64,000 nt of DNA from an uncultured Pirellulaceae bacterium (GCA_937941455.1 CALDHM010000033.1:62001-126000), one strand, 5' to 3'; shown: positions 37,320-49,586, counted from the stretch's first letter. A program made the numbers and translations. The notes: generated by a model not told the origin, from the letters alone.

Positions 37320-38255
37320 TTACATGGCTGTTTGATGCCGCTCCGTTTGCGTCGAATAGGTGCTCTCGAAGATTTTGTCGGCATTTTGGGCTTCGAAGCC
37401 ATCCCGACGATGTTGCCGCCGAATCTGCTCGGCGGGCAAACTCGCATATTCCGGCAAGACCCTGCGCTCGGCGAACTCGACGTAGGATCCCGAAATCCTC
37501 TGCACGATCGTTCCGCCTTGTCCGTCGTCGAAGGTTGCCTCCACCATTTCGGCGATCGTCGAACTCTGAATCAATAATCCGTCGGGGCTATGTTTCGCCT
37601 TGCCACCGGCGTCGTTCAAGCGGAATCCATTGCGCTCAAGATAGACATTGAATTCTTCGATGGTGTTGTAGCCAAGAGGCAGGTTATGAACGCTGACGGT
37701 GAAATGATTGAGGTAGTAACGATTGTAGATGACCCACGCCGCGTACTCACTTTCCTCAGCCAAACGTTGATAATCGGACCAGAGCGGAGTTCGCCACAAG
37801 GGTTGATGCAAGAAGGCATCCACGGCGGCGCCATCGTCAAGGTTCAGATGCTCGACGGGATCGGCCTTGACTTCGTCGGTGTACGACAAGATGATCCGCT
37901 GCGTCTCTGCGCTCAAATCGCCAACACGAAGCTCACTGATAAAAATCCGCGGATGCCGGTCGGTAGGGGGGGCGTACCAAAACGCATTCAGCTTCTTTCC
38001 CGGAAAATTGTACGGATCGCGCCGCTGGTAACCGTAGTGCAAGAAAATTTTTTCGAACGATCGAATCCCTAGTTGAGGCACTCCCATCGTTCGAAAGGCG
38101 ATGTGATCGTTTTCGATGTCTTCGGCGGATGCGATCAACCCATCCCGCACCATGCATTGCACCACGCGCTGGACATAGGGTACGCGTTCGGAATAGCGTC
38201 GCATCAGGCCATCGAGAACGAAATCGAGAGTCTTAATATGCTGAGGAGTTGACAT
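37320..38255 (-). CDS. 2-oxoadipate dioxygenase/decarboxylase-like protein (DUF1338, HglS family)
   Basis: About 311 residues. The family converts 2-oxoadipate to D-2-hydroxyglutarate in lysine breakdown, using a metal bound by two His and one Glu. Candidate ligands here are His 51 in NDHIAFRTMG, a His in YYLNHFTVSVH near residue 190, and Glu in SGSYVEFAER near 263. The protein is shorter than Pseudomonas HglS (464) and closer to the compact members. ATG 38255 is chosen over ATG 38264. Convergent with DAHP synthase, 24 nt apart; apt lies upstream on the same strand. Confidence 0.8.
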   Translation of the reverse strand: MSTPQHIKTLDFVLDGLMRRYSERVPYVQRVVQCMVRDGLIASAEDIENDHIAFRTMGVPQLGIRSFEKIFLHYGYQRRDPYNFPGKKLNAFWYAPPTDRHPRIFISELRVGDLSAETQRIILSYTDEVKADPVEHLNLDDGAAVDAFLHQPLWRTPLWSDYQRLAEESEYAAWVIYNRYYLNHFTVSVHNLPLGYNTIEEFNVYLERNGFRLNDAGGKAKHSPDGLLIQSSTIAEMVEATFDDGQGGTIVQRISGSYVEFAERRVLPEYASLPAEQIRRQHRRDGFEAQNADKIFESTYSTQTERHQTAM

Positions 38256-38330
38256 GCAGATCATCCGCCGTTGTAGGTAAAACTCGCATACGTAGGTATC
38301 AGGGTGACGGTCGCCCTGAGTCGAAAACCT

Positions 38331-38861
38331 TCAATATCGGATCAAACTAAACACCGGGTGCGGCGCCAAACGTTGCGCTCCATTGAGGAACGACAACTCG
38401 ATCAAGAACGCGCAGCTGACGACCTTCGCCTCGCAGTCCTCGATCATCTTGACACAAGCCTCGACCGTTCCTCCCGTGGCCAGCAGGTCGTCGACCACCA
38501 GTACATTTTGTCCTTTTTCGATTCCATCGACGTGCATTTCCAAGGTGTCGTTTCCGTACTCCAGTTGGTAGCTGTAGGAACGTTTTTCGTACGGCAGCTT
38601 GCCCGGTTTGCGAATTGGCACGAAGCCGACCTTGAGTTCGAGAGCCAGAGGGGCCGCAAACAGAAATCCCCGCGCCTCCGCCGCGACAACGACATCGATC
38701 GGCAGCTTGCGAAAATGGTCCGCCATGGCTTGCACTGCTGCGTGAAACGCTTCGTAGTTGGCCAGCAATGGCGTGATATCCTTGAAAACGATTCCGGGTT
38801 TCGGAAAGTCAGGAATGTCGCGGATGTAATTGCGAAAATCCAGAGTGGCGGTACTCGGCAT
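38331..38861 (-). CDS. apt: Adenine phosphoribosyltransferase
   Basis: About 176 residues. It salvages adenine to AMP with PRPP in the cytoplasm. DFRNYIRDIPDFPKPGIVFK and DITPLLAN are the N-terminal signature; ARGFLFAAPLAL is the hood region; VLVVDDLLATGGT is the PRPP-binding motif. ATG 38861 has GGAG six nt upstream and fits the usual length; TTG 38873 is less likely. The next gene on this strand, the DUF1338 protein, starts 75 nt downstream. Confidence 0.95.
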   Translation of the reverse strand: MPSTATLDFRNYIRDIPDFPKPGIVFKDITPLLANYEAFHAAVQAMADHFRKLPIDVVVAAEARGFLFAAPLALELKVGFVPIRKPGKLPYEKRSYSYQLEYGNDTLEMHVDGIEKGQNVLVVDDLLATGGTVEACVKMIEDCEAKVVSCAFLIELSFLNGAQRLAPHPVFSLIRY

Positions 38862-39161
38862 GAAGCACTCCAATTTAAATCAAGAGTTCGATGGGCAGGT
38901 GATTCGCTCGCGGCCCAAAATCTGCCTAGGCTCCAGCGAGCGACAGCGACCCGCTCTGATTATAACGGCAAGTCTTCGCGCAATGTACGGTTCAGCTCTT
39001 GCGAAATCGCGCCCTGCCACGACATTTTTTTTGATCCCCGTGTAATCGAGTGGTGAGTTCGATTAAAATACGCCGAAGAGACCATGTACGCGGCTCTCCG
39101 TCGTTCCGGATACGCCCACCAATCTATCGTTTCCGTATATTTCGCAGCCAGCACCCCGTTG

Positions 39162-40433
39162 ATGTCCATGATTGAAGTCAAAGTCCCCGGTTTTGGTGAG
39201 TCGATTCAAGAAGTTCAAATTGCACAGTGGTTGAAAAAAGAAGGTGAGTGGATCGCGAAAGACGAAGAATTCGTCGAGCTCGAATCCGAGAAAGCTACCC
39301 AGGCCTTGCCCTCGCCCGAGGCGGGCATCCTCACCAAGCAGGTATTGCCCAACGGAGCTTTCGCGAAGGTCGGTGAGGTGATCGCGATCCTCGATCCGAA
39401 CGGCAAGCCAAACACAGCGGCATCAGCTCCCGCGACGGCCTCGGTTGCTCCCGCCACCACACCAGCAACGACGACCTCAGCGGCTCCGGGGCAACCTCCG
39501 TTTGTCATGCCCGCAGCCGCCCGCCTTTTGCACGAGCACCAGATTCCGGCAGAAGCGGTGACCCCATCGGGCCCCGGGAATCGGCTGCAGAAAGAAGATG
39601 TGCTGCGACACGTCGCCGAACGCGCGGCAACACCGGCTGCAGCGCCCTCCCCGCCCGCCACGGCCACACCGGCGGTTCGGTCGGAGTCGGCGGCCGTCTC
39701 TGTTGTTCCATCGATGGTGGTCTCAGACGGTTCGCGCAGCGAAGAAATTCGACCGATGAGCATGCTACGCCGCACCATCGCAAATCGGCTCGTCGAGGCG
39801 CAGCAAACGGCCGCTTTGCTGACGACCTTCAACGAAATCGACATGCAACCTGTGATGGAATTGCGGTCGAAATACAAGGACACCTTTGCGGAGAAGCACG
39901 GCGTAAAATTGGGCTTCATGTCGTTTTTCGCCAAGGCCACTGTGGAGGCGCTGCGGCGATTTCCGGCCATTAACGCGGAAATTCGCGGCAACGATGTCGT
40001 TTATCGCAACTACTACGACATCGGAATCGCCATCGGTGGCGGGAAGGGCTTAATCGTTCCGGTCCTGCGGAATGTCGAACGGATGGGATTCGCCGAAATC
40101 GAACGAACCATCGGGCATTTCGCCACCTTGGCCAAAGAAAACAAAATCAAACCTAGCGACTTGGAGGGAGGCACGTTCACCATCAGCAACGGTGGCGTCT
40201 ACGGCTCGCTCCTTTCTACGCCGATCGTGAATCCGCCGCAAAGTGGGATTCTCGGCCTGCATGCCATTCAAGACCGCCCCATTGCGGTGCAGGGCCAGGT
40301 TGTCATCCGTCCGATGATGTACGTTGCCCTTACCTACGATCATCGGATCGTCGATGGTCGCGAAGCGGTGGGCTTTCTGCGAACCATCAAAGAGGTCCTC
40401 GAAGAACCAGCACGCTTGTTCCTCGAGGTGTAA
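39162..40433 (+). CDS. sucB: 2-oxoglutarate dehydrogenase complex E2 (dihydrolipoyl succinyltransferase)
   Basis: About 423 residues. Domains: one lipoyl domain at the N-terminus ([19 protein letters not shown], with the lipoylated Lys in [14 protein letters not shown]), an Ala/Pro/Thr-rich linker, the E3-binding domain ([18 protein letters not shown]), a second flexible linker, and the catalytic domain ending in [15 protein letters not shown] with the active-site HxxxDG. It is followed by lpdA 141 nt downstream. No E1 gene lies in the window. ATG 39162 is favoured; 39168 also possible. Confidence 0.93.
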   Translation: MSMIEVKVPGFGESIQEVQIAQWLKKEGEWIAKDEEFVELESEKATQALPSPEAGILTKQVLPNGAFAKVGEVIAILDPNGKPNTAASAPATASVAPATTPATTTSAAPGQPPFVMPAAARLLHEHQIPAEAVTPSGPGNRLQKEDVLRHVAERAATPAAAPSPPATATPAVRSESAAVSVVPSMVVSDGSRSEEIRPMSMLRRTIANRLVEAQQTAALLTTFNEIDMQPVMELRSKYKDTFAEKHGVKLGFMSFFAKATVEALRRFPAINAEIRGNDVVYRNYYDIGIAIGGGKGLIVPVLRNVERMGFAEIERTIGHFATLAKENKIKPSDLEGGTFTISNGGVYGSLLSTPIVNPPQSGILGLHAIQDRPIAVQGQVVIRPMMYVALTYDHRIVDGREAVGFLRTIKEVLEEPARLFLEV

Positions 40434-40574
40434 GCAGATAATCCGTCACGACGCCCGTTTGGACTCGCGCCCCAGAGTCTAATTTTGTTCGCAAGTAGTC
40501 CGGACTGGCGACCTTTATCGAATTGAAACACGATGTCAACCGGCGGAACCGTCCGCCGAATTTTAGGAGAAACC

Positions 40575-41963
40575 ATGTCGACTCAAAAATTTGATCTAGC
40601 TGTCCTCGGGGGGGGGCCTGGCGGTTATGTCGCTGCGATTCGAGCGTCCCAGCTCAACATGAACGCAGCGGTGATCGATGAAAATCCCCGCTTTGGCGGA
40701 ACCTGCTTGCGGGTCGGGTGCATCCCGAGCAAAGCCCTGCTCGAATCCAGTCATCTCTATTGGGAGGCCGCGCAGCATTTCGCCGAACATGGAATTATGG
40801 TCGAAAAGCCGAAGATCGATTTGGCCACCATGATGAAACGCAAGGATCGAATCGTGACCACACTTACCGGCGGCATCAACATGTTGCTGAAGAAGAACAA
40901 GGTGACGCAAATCGTCGGGCGTGGACGACTCGCCGGAGCAGGAAAAATCTCCATCACTGGCGACCAGCCTCACACCATCGAGGCCAGCCGCATCATCATC
41001 GCCACGGGCAGCGTACCCCTGATGCTGCCGGGAATCGAATTCGATGGAGACTGGATCGGCGACAGCACCACGGCACTCTCTTACGCGGCGGTCCCCAAGC
41101 ATCTGGTGGTCATCGGTGGAGGCTACATCGGCTTGGAACTCGGTTCGGTCTGGAGCCGCCTCGGCGCCGAGGTCACCGTCCTGGAAGCGATGGACCGAGT
41201 CCTCGCCGGGCTTGACGGCGAAGTCGCCACTACTGCTCGCAAAATCTTTGAAAAACAAGGTTTAAAGTTCGTCACTAGCGCCTTCGTGCAGCGAGCCTAT
41301 CGCCGAGGCAACGAGTGCGTTGTCGAGTGCCGTGACATGTCACCCATCGTCTGTGATCGCGTGCTGGTCTGTGCCGGCCGCGTGCCGAATACCAAGGGGA
41401 TCGGCCTTGAAGATTTGGGAATTCCCACCGATCGCCGCGGAACGATTCAGGTCAATGATCGCTTCGAAACTAACGTTCCAGGAATCTATGCCGTCGGAGA
41501 CGCCATCGGCGGTGCGATGTTGGCCCACAAGGCCTCGGAGGAAGGAATCGCTTGCGTGGAGATGATCGCCACCGGCCATGGACACGTCGATTACAACGCG
41601 ATTCCAGCGATCGTCTACACGAACCCGGAAATCGCCAGTGTCGGCAAGACCGAAGAGCAACTCAAGGCCGAGGGGATTCCCTACAACAAGGGGGTTTGCC
41701 CCTTCGGTGCCAACGGTCGAGCCCGCACGTTAGGGGACACCGACGGCAAGGTCAAAGTGTTGGCACACGCCCAAACGGATCGGATTCTCGGTGTGCACGC
41801 CATTGGAATTCGCGCCGGCGACCTTATTTCCGAGGCAGCTGTCGCCATGAATTTCGGCGCCAGCAGCGAGGACCTCGCCCGCTGCTGCCACGCGCACCCC
41901 ACGCTGTCGGAGATCATGCAGGAGGCGGCGCTCGCCGTCAGTGGCCGCGCCATTCACACCTGA
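40575..41963 (+). CDS. lpdA: Dihydrolipoyl dehydrogenase (E3)
   Basis: About 462 residues. It reoxidises dihydrolipoamide in the 2-oxoacid dehydrogenase complexes, using FAD and NAD. AVLGGGPGGYVAAIRASQL binds FAD; GGTCLRVGCIPSKALL holds the redox Cys pair; VVIGGGYIGLELGSVW binds NAD; CHAHPTLSEIMQEAAL near the end holds the catalytic His and Glu. ATG 40575 follows a strong TTAGGAGA ribosome-binding site; a start at 40533 would lack one. It forms a pair with sucB. Confidence 0.96.
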   Translation: MSTQKFDLAVLGGGPGGYVAAIRASQLNMNAAVIDENPRFGGTCLRVGCIPSKALLESSHLYWEAAQHFAEHGIMVEKPKIDLATMMKRKDRIVTTLTGGINMLLKKNKVTQIVGRGRLAGAGKISITGDQPHTIEASRIIIATGSVPLMLPGIEFDGDWIGDSTTALSYAAVPKHLVVIGGGYIGLELGSVWSRLGAEVTVLEAMDRVLAGLDGEVATTARKIFEKQGLKFVTSAFVQRAYRRGNECVVECRDMSPIVCDRVLVCAGRVPNTKGIGLEDLGIPTDRRGTIQVNDRFETNVPGIYAVGDAIGGAMLAHKASEEGIACVEMIATGHGHVDYNAIPAIVYTNPEIASVGKTEEQLKAEGIPYNKGVCPFGANGRARTLGDTDGKVKVLAHAQTDRILGVHAIGIRAGDLISEAAVAMNFGASSEDLARCCHAHPTLSEIMQEAALAVSGRAIHT

Positions 41964-41994
41964 GAAATCAGCTCGCGGGGCTTGACACGTCGGC

Positions 41995-42885
41995 TCAACG
42001 CGCAGCCGAGGCCAACATCCAGCGTGCTTGATCGATGACCTGCGGCAACAGCCAGCTGATCTCTTCACTAGAATTGATCCAAATCGCGTAGGACAACAAT
42101 CCGATCAGGACTGAGGCGATCATCACGATCCCAGGCACGATCAGCGCCTTACCTTGCATGAACGCGAAAATCGGGCAATACAACCCCAAGGTCAAAATGC
42201 ATGCGATGCCGTGCGGCGGGGCCAGGCGCAACGCGATGAAGGACACCCACACCGCGCAGGCGGTCCACATCACACAGGAGATGATGACGCTGATCAGCGG
42301 AGTCGATAGTCCGGTGTAAGCGAGAATCGACTCCATCGCCAAGATAAAGAACAATCCGAGAGCGATCAGCACCAAGGCGATCCCTCCGGCAATGAACATC
42401 ACGAGTGTCGAGTCGGCCGCGTCATCGCCAAAGTCTTGCCCCTCCGAAGTTACCGGGGTATCTGCGATCGCTTTTTCTGCCTTGGCAATCAATCGCTCGG
42501 CGTCCGACATCTCACTAGTGCTACGACGTTCCTCCTCGGACAACAGCACGGTCGTCTCCAACTTTTGGCGGGTCGCCATGTTGAAGCCACACTCGATGCA
42601 GAGAATCGCCGTGGGCGCCATTGCTGCGCCGCAATTGTCGCAGGTGGGACCGTTTGGTCGGCTTTCGATTCCCGCTTCGTCCAGCAGATCGAGCAGCGGA
42701 TTATACTTTTTCGCAGTCGATCCGGCAGCCACAGGTTCGGGTCGGTTGATCGCCGCGTTGTTGGAACCGGCGGGCGGGATTTTCATCGACGAACCACATT
42801 TGGGGCATTTTACGGTTTTACCGCCGAATTCGTCTCGAACGGTAATCGGATTCGAACAGTTGCCGCAACGAGCCTTGATCGCCAT
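41995..42885 (-). CDS. Zinc-ribbon membrane protein, second family member
   Basis: 296 residues. Two zinc-binding stretches: CGNCSNP and CPKCGSS at the N-terminus, then a second ribbon CDNCGAAMA with CIECGFNMATRQ around residue 80-100. A polar linker follows, and the C-terminal half has four or five membrane segments (STLVMFIAGGIALVLIALGL, LISVIISCVMWTACAVW, CILTLGLYCPIFAFM, IVPGIVMIASVLIGLLSYA). It resembles the protein at 33807-34580 in layout. Function unknown. Convergent with lpdA. Confidence 0.75.
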   Translation of the reverse strand: MAIKARCGNCSNPITVRDEFGGKTVKCPKCGSSMKIPPAGSNNAAINRPEPVAAGSTAKKYNPLLDLLDEAGIESRPNGPTCDNCGAAMAPTAILCIECGFNMATRQKLETTVLLSEEERRSTSEMSDAERLIAKAEKAIADTPVTSEGQDFGDDAADSTLVMFIAGGIALVLIALGLFFILAMESILAYTGLSTPLISVIISCVMWTACAVWVSFIALRLAPPHGIACILTLGLYCPIFAFMQGKALIVPGIVMIASVLIGLLSYAIWINSSEEISWLLPQVIDQARWMLASAAR

Positions 42886-43699
42886 GAGATTTGGACTTCC
42901 TGGTAAGAAAAAATAGACGAGGAATCGAAATCCAAACGTACATCAGGAAAACGAAAAATCATTTAATGATTGCCGAAAAGGCAGGATTTTTCCAGCATCA
43001 TTCGGTCGAATCGCGATGATTTTTCAATTCCGGCACGTAATTGTCGGACGCGAACGGCTAGGCTTTGTTCCAAAACGAATCGCCGCAAATCGTTAACTTC
43101 AGGTTTTAACGAGATCCGCGGTTATCCATGGGGCTGTTGACAGGGCTTCCAACCAAGCCGAATTAACCCCGAAAGAAACTCCGTCGCATCAAGCAATCGA
43201 ACCGGTGCGCTTCGAACCGGGAGGAACCCGGGTCAATCTTCCCAGATGACCGGAGGTGGTTTGGCCTTTCCCGCCGCCCAACCCCCGCCTTGTTTCACGG
43301 TTTTTACGAAATCGGAGGCCTTGCACTCTGCCATTTTGGCATATTTCGATTGCCGGAAAGAATGGCTTGCAAGGGAATAATCCGCTAATTTGGCTGACAA
43401 GCGGGGTATTAACGCAGAGATTTTTCACCCTTTTCAATTCTCCTGAAAACGGCGGAAAATAGCCAAAGCGACCGGGCATTATGAAGTTTGGCATCCGAAA
43501 AGGTCGCCTTTGGGACACTTGGCCTCCCTTTTTTTAAACGCCCTTTTGTCCACCGCGGTGGTTTGGCGCGCAAGTTGCAGCCCAGTCCAGCGTAAGGTCA
43601 TTCCCTGCGCAAATTTGTCAGGAATCCGGCGAAGTCGTTTCCGGAGCGTAGGGCTCTTTTTGCAAAAGTTCAAACTCGCATTTCGACGGAGGAAATTGT
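42886..43699. other. Intergenic region upstream of groES, with repeat R1 copy 4
   Basis: Holds R1 copy 4 (43061-43159) and the promoter region of groESL. I found no CIRCE element (TTAGCACTC-N9-GAGTGCTAA), so HrcA control is not supported. A minus-strand frame 43189-43518 has no domain. A strong ribosome-binding site GGAGGA lies at 43688-43693. Confidence 0.5.
43061..43159. repeat. Dispersed inverted-end repeat R1, copy 4 (diverged)
   Basis: 99 bp. Left end GGCTTTGTTCCAAAACG, preceded by CTA; right end AGGGCTTCCAACCAAGCC. The middle (AACTTCAGGTTTTAACGAGA, CCGCGG) is recognisable but less conserved than in copies 1-3 and 6. Confidence 0.6.
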
Positions 43700-44026
43700 A
43701 TGGCTGCGACCGCCACGAAAAAAGCTGCACCGGCCAAGGTGAATCTGCAACCGCTGGGCGACCGAGTGGTTGCTCGACGTGAGGAAAACGAAGCGACCAC
43801 CAGCGGGGGCTTGTACCTTCCTGATACCGCCAAGGGAAAACCCACACGTGGCGTGGTGATCAGCGTCGGCGAGGGGCGACTCAACAAGAACGGCACGCGA
43901 ACACCCCTGCAGGTGAGACCCGGCGACCGCATCTTGTTCACGTCTTACGGTCCGGATGAGATCAAAATCGGCGACACCGAACTGTTGCTGATGCGCGAGG
44001 ACGACATCTTGGCGGTCATCGAGTAA
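43700..44026 (+). CDS. groES: Co-chaperonin GroES
   Basis: 108 residues, about 12 longer than E. coli GroES at the N-terminus (MAATATKKAAPAKV). The core matches the family: LQPLGDRVVARREENEATTS, the mobile loop around TSGGLYLPDTAKGKPTRG, and GDTELLLMREDDILAVIE. It caps the GroEL ring in ATP-dependent folding. GGAGGA lies directly upstream. groEL follows after 74 nt. Confidence 0.97.
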   Translation: MAATATKKAAPAKVNLQPLGDRVVARREENEATTSGGLYLPDTAKGKPTRGVVISVGEGRLNKNGTRTPLQVRPGDRILFTSYGPDEIKIGDTELLLMREDDILAVIE

Positions 44027-44052
44027 TCGCCAGCAGCCAACAGCCTTCCTGA

Positions 44053-45729
<1,677 letters not shown>

Positions 45730-45788
45730 TCGGATCGAGGTCGTTCGTCTTGCTCTATGGGGCTGTCGAGCGGCCAAAGGAAACAACT

Positions 45789-45826
45789 AAAAGGTGGTTC
45801 ATGCACAATGGGCCGCCTTTTTTTTA
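45789..45826 (+). terminator. Rho-independent terminator after groEL
   Basis: AAAGGTGG (45790-45797) pairs with CCGCCTTT (45813-45820), with one G-T pair, around a 15-nt loop. A run of about eight T follows. The position, 60 nt after the groEL stop, fits termination of groESL. Confidence 0.75.
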
Positions 45827-45959
45827 TTTGCGGCTGACAATGCAACAGCTCTGACGACGATGGTGCGACACTCAGACGCCCAACGGTTGTCCCCCACCAA
45901 TCGTTCCTGCACAATAGGAGGCGAAAACATTGGCACGGACCTTCGTGAGGGAGAATCAA

Positions 45960-46475
45960 ATGAGTCATCGCGAGATGTTGAATCACTATTGCCAACCCGG
46001 ACGGGTCCGTTGGATCGGGCTAAGGCCGGCGCGCGGCCTGCCCATGGTGGTTGTCGACCAAGTCGAGGCTAACCCGCAGGAAGGACTCATCGGCGATTTT
46101 TTTCGAGGCTCCCCGGGTGCCCCGCGACAAGTGACGTTGATCCAAGCCGAACATCTCGCCGTAGTCGGTCAACTTTTGCAACAACAAGAAGCCATCGATC
46201 CAGCGCTTACCCGGCGGAATATCGTCGTCTCGGGGCTGAATCTGCAATCCCTCAAGCACAAGCAATTCCGCATCGGCCAGGCCGTTCTCAAAGGAACCGG
46301 GAACTGCGCGCCTTGTCATCAAATGGAGGCCAATCTCGGACATGGCGGCTACAACGCGATGCGCGGTCACGGCGGTATCACGGCCACGGTCATCCACGGG
46401 GGTCGTATCGCGGTAGGAGATCGCGTCGAATTCTTCGATCAGGAACTCGCTGAAGAAGCCTTGGAAAGTGACTGA
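45960..46475 (+). CDS. MOSC-domain protein
   Basis: About 171 residues. MOSC domains bind molybdopterin-type cofactors or act as sulfur carriers. Visible family features are VRWIGLRPARG, RRNIVVSGLNLQSLKHKQF, the Cys in GNCAPCHQME (usually the sulfur-accepting position) and GGITATVIHGGRIAVGD. ATG 45960 has GAGGGAGAA directly before it; a TTG at 45930 would add ten residues. The stop codon overlaps the start of the deacetylase-like gene (TGATG), so the two are translationally coupled. Confidence 0.85.
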   Translation: MSHREMLNHYCQPGRVRWIGLRPARGLPMVVVDQVEANPQEGLIGDFFRGSPGAPRQVTLIQAEHLAVVGQLLQQQEAIDPALTRRNIVVSGLNLQSLKHKQFRIGQAVLKGTGNCAPCHQMEANLGHGGYNAMRGHGGITATVIHGGRIAVGDRVEFFDQELAEEALESD

Positions 46476-47404
46476 TGGAGTTGTTCTTTTCGGATACCTT
46501 CGAGCTGCCGCTGCCGGTCGGGCATCGCTTCCCGATGAGCAAGTACCGCTTGCTGCGCGATCGAATCGTTGCGTCCGCACTTCATGACCGCTGCCGGCTG
46601 CAAGTCGCGCCCGCCGCGACAAATGATGAATTGGCCCTTGCTCATTGCCGCGACTACATTCGCCGCGTCCAGGCTGGTGAACTGTCCGACTTGGAGATTC
46701 GACGGATCGGCTTTCCATGGTCGCTGAAAATGGTGGAACGCTCGCGCCGATCCTCGGGAGCCAGTATTGCTGCGGCCAAGTCAGCGGTCCGGACAGGCTC
46801 GGTCGCCGTTAATCTCGCCGGGGGCACGCACCACGCGTCGCGCGCAGTAGGGGGGGGCTATTGCGTCTTCAACGATGCCTGCGTGGCCATTCGTGTTTTG
46901 CAGCGCGATGGCCTGATCTCGCGAGCCGTCATTGTTGATCTGGATGTTCACCAAGGGAACGGATCGGCCGATATTTGTCAGGATGATTCGTCGATCTTCA
47001 CGTGTTCTCTCCATTGCGACAAAAATTATCCTTTTCTCAAGGCCCACAGCGATCTGGACGTGGCCCTGCCCGAGGGTATCGACGATGAGGGATATTTGAG
47101 AGCGCTTGATCAGACGCTGGCCCAGATCGCCGAGGTATTCGCTCCGCAATTCGTGTTCTATCTGGCCGGTGCCGATCCCTATTTGGGGGATCGCTTGGGG
47201 AGAATGAGGTTGACAAAGCACGGATTAGAACGGCGAGACCGTCGCGTCTTCGACTGGTGCTGGAGCCAGGGACTCCCCGTCGCGGTAGCGATGGCCGGCG
47301 GCTACTCTCCAAACGTCGCGGATATCGTCGACATTCATTTTCAAACAGTCCAGTTGGCGTATGACCATTTCCGGCGGATGACCACCGTCGCAGCCCAAGA
47401 CTAA
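46475..47404 (+). CDS. Histone deacetylase-like (AcuC/HDAC family) protein
   Basis: 309 residues. Class II/IV deacetylase fold: NLAGGTHHASRAVGGGYCVF holds the catalytic His pair, DLDVHQGNGSADI the Zn-binding Asp and His, and FYLAGADPYLGDRLG the second Zn Asp. In bacteria these enzymes remove acyl groups from proteins or small amines; the substrate is not clear from sequence. It starts on the last base of the MOSC gene stop. Confidence 0.9.
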   Translation: MELFFSDTFELPLPVGHRFPMSKYRLLRDRIVASALHDRCRLQVAPAATNDELALAHCRDYIRRVQAGELSDLEIRRIGFPWSLKMVERSRRSSGASIAAAKSAVRTGSVAVNLAGGTHHASRAVGGGYCVFNDACVAIRVLQRDGLISRAVIVDLDVHQGNGSADICQDDSSIFTCSLHCDKNYPFLKAHSDLDVALPEGIDDEGYLRALDQTLAQIAEVFAPQFVFYLAGADPYLGDRLGRMRLTKHGLERRDRRVFDWCWSQGLPVAVAMAGGYSPNVADIVDIHFQTVQLAYDHFRRMTTVAAQD

Positions 47405-47788
47405 TCGCAGATCCTGAGCCACCGGATTTATTCGGTTCTTAGGAAAAGATCGCTAGAATGTCGTGTCAAAACTGGGCTTAGTTCCCAAGCTGGAAGCCGC
47501 GCCGCGTTAGCGTTCGGTTTTCGCCAGAGCCGTGGGCTAGTTCGCGGCAAACTACTCGCAGGCTTCGAAACGAATGTAAAGCTTTTTCGGAAAATCTGTC
47601 AGTCACAGGCTCCCGACTCCGGAATCAGCGAATGCTGAGCTCTTACACGCTAGAATTTTTTGAGGCAAGTCCAGATCTGCGGTGACTGGTGGATAGGCAT
47701 CCGAGTTGAAATTATTCCCGCTCGATCTTGAAAAGTTGTTCCGTCAAGTGATAAAATCGTTGGTCTCGCGGCAAGTTTGCCGAGCCAT
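47405..47788. other. Intergenic gap with degenerate R1 copy and tRNA promoter region
   Basis: R1 copy 5 lies at about 47475-47573. The rest leads into the tRNA-Gly gene. No other gene or element is apparent. Confidence 0.4.
47475..47573. repeat. Dispersed inverted-end repeat R1, copy 5 (degenerate)
   Basis: Left end GGCTTAGTTCCCAAGC is recognisable, and the core GCCGCGTTAGCGTTCGGTTTT, cut here to its key part GCGTTAGCGTTCGG, with CGTGGGCTAG, matches copy 6. The right end is eroded, so the boundary near 47573 is approximate. Confidence 0.5.
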
Positions 47789-48845
<1,057 letters not shown>

Positions 48846-49586
48846 ATGAACCGCCCAGCGCGACCGCGCATCCGATTTGACGACCAGTTATGGATCGTTA
48901 CCACCGACGATGGCAGCGAGACTCTCTTCGACGAGCAAGTCGGCGATACATTTCACTCGGAGTCCGGGGCCGCGGCCGAATCGCGCAGCGTCTTTTTGAT
49001 CAATTCGGGAGTGGCCTCTCGATTACAGTCGGGACGAGCAACCCGCGTTCTCGAAATCGGCTTTGGTACGGGGCTGAATTTTTTGTTGACGGCTGACCTC
49101 GCGTTCCAGCATCACGCGAGTCTCGAATATTGGGGATGCGACACGCGAATCATCTCCCCCGAGTTGCTGCGGCGGCTGGACTACGAGCGCTGGATCGCCC
49201 ATCCGGAGCTGAAGGATTGGCTTGTCCACTGGCTGCAAAGTTTCGCCATGATGAAGACTGGAGAAACTCGCGGCTGCGATTTCGGCTCGGTTCAATTCCA
49301 CGTTCACCGCGGCGATGTTCGAGACTGGAGTCCGCCGTACGGCTTCGATGCCATCTATTTTGATGCGTTCAGCCCGCGAGCTTGTCCCGAGCTGTGGACA
49401 ACCGAAGTCTTTCAAATGTTGTTCGGCACGGTTCTACCTGGCGGTACGCTCGTAACCTACTGCTGCCGTCGCGCCGTGCAGGACGCGCTGCGGGCGGTCG
49501 GCTTCGAGCTGAACAAAATTCCCGGTCCGGTCGGCGGGAAGCGGGAGGTTCTCGTCGCGAGAAAACCAATGTTGCTCGACGTATGA
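48846..49586 (+). CDS. MnmD-like tRNA (5-methylaminomethyl-2-thiouridine)-methyltransferase
   Basis: 246 residues. It matches the methyltransferase half of E. coli MnmC as a stand-alone enzyme without the FAD oxidase domain, which would finish the wobble uridine modification mnm5s2U34. Signatures: TTDDGSETLFDEQVGDTFHS, SRSVFLINSG, VLEIGFGTGLNFLL (S-adenosylmethionine binding) and FDAIYFDAFSPRACPELWT. Nearby AT-rich DNA precedes it, the EamA gene is convergent 41 nt away. No mnmE/mnmG in the window. Confidence 0.85.
   Translation: MNRPARPRIRFDDQLWIVTTDDGSETLFDEQVGDTFHSESGAAAESRSVFLINSGVASRLQSGRATRVLEIGFGTGLNFLLTADLAFQHHASLEYWGCDTRIISPELLRRLDYERWIAHPELKDWLVHWLQSFAMMKTGETRGCDFGSVQFHVHRGDVRDWSPPYGFDAIYFDAFSPRACPELWTTEVFQMLFGTVLPGGTLVTYCCRRAVQDALRAVGFELNKIPGPVGGKREVLVARKPMLLDV

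Noticed and set aside
43189-43518. Minus-strand frame of 109 codons upstream of groES
   Set aside because: Arg- and Gly-rich, no ribosome-binding site, no domain; fits a non-coding leader.
43500-43699. CIRCE element or sigma-32-like promoter before groES
   Set aside because: No TTAGCACTC inverted repeat and no convincing -35/-10 pair were found.
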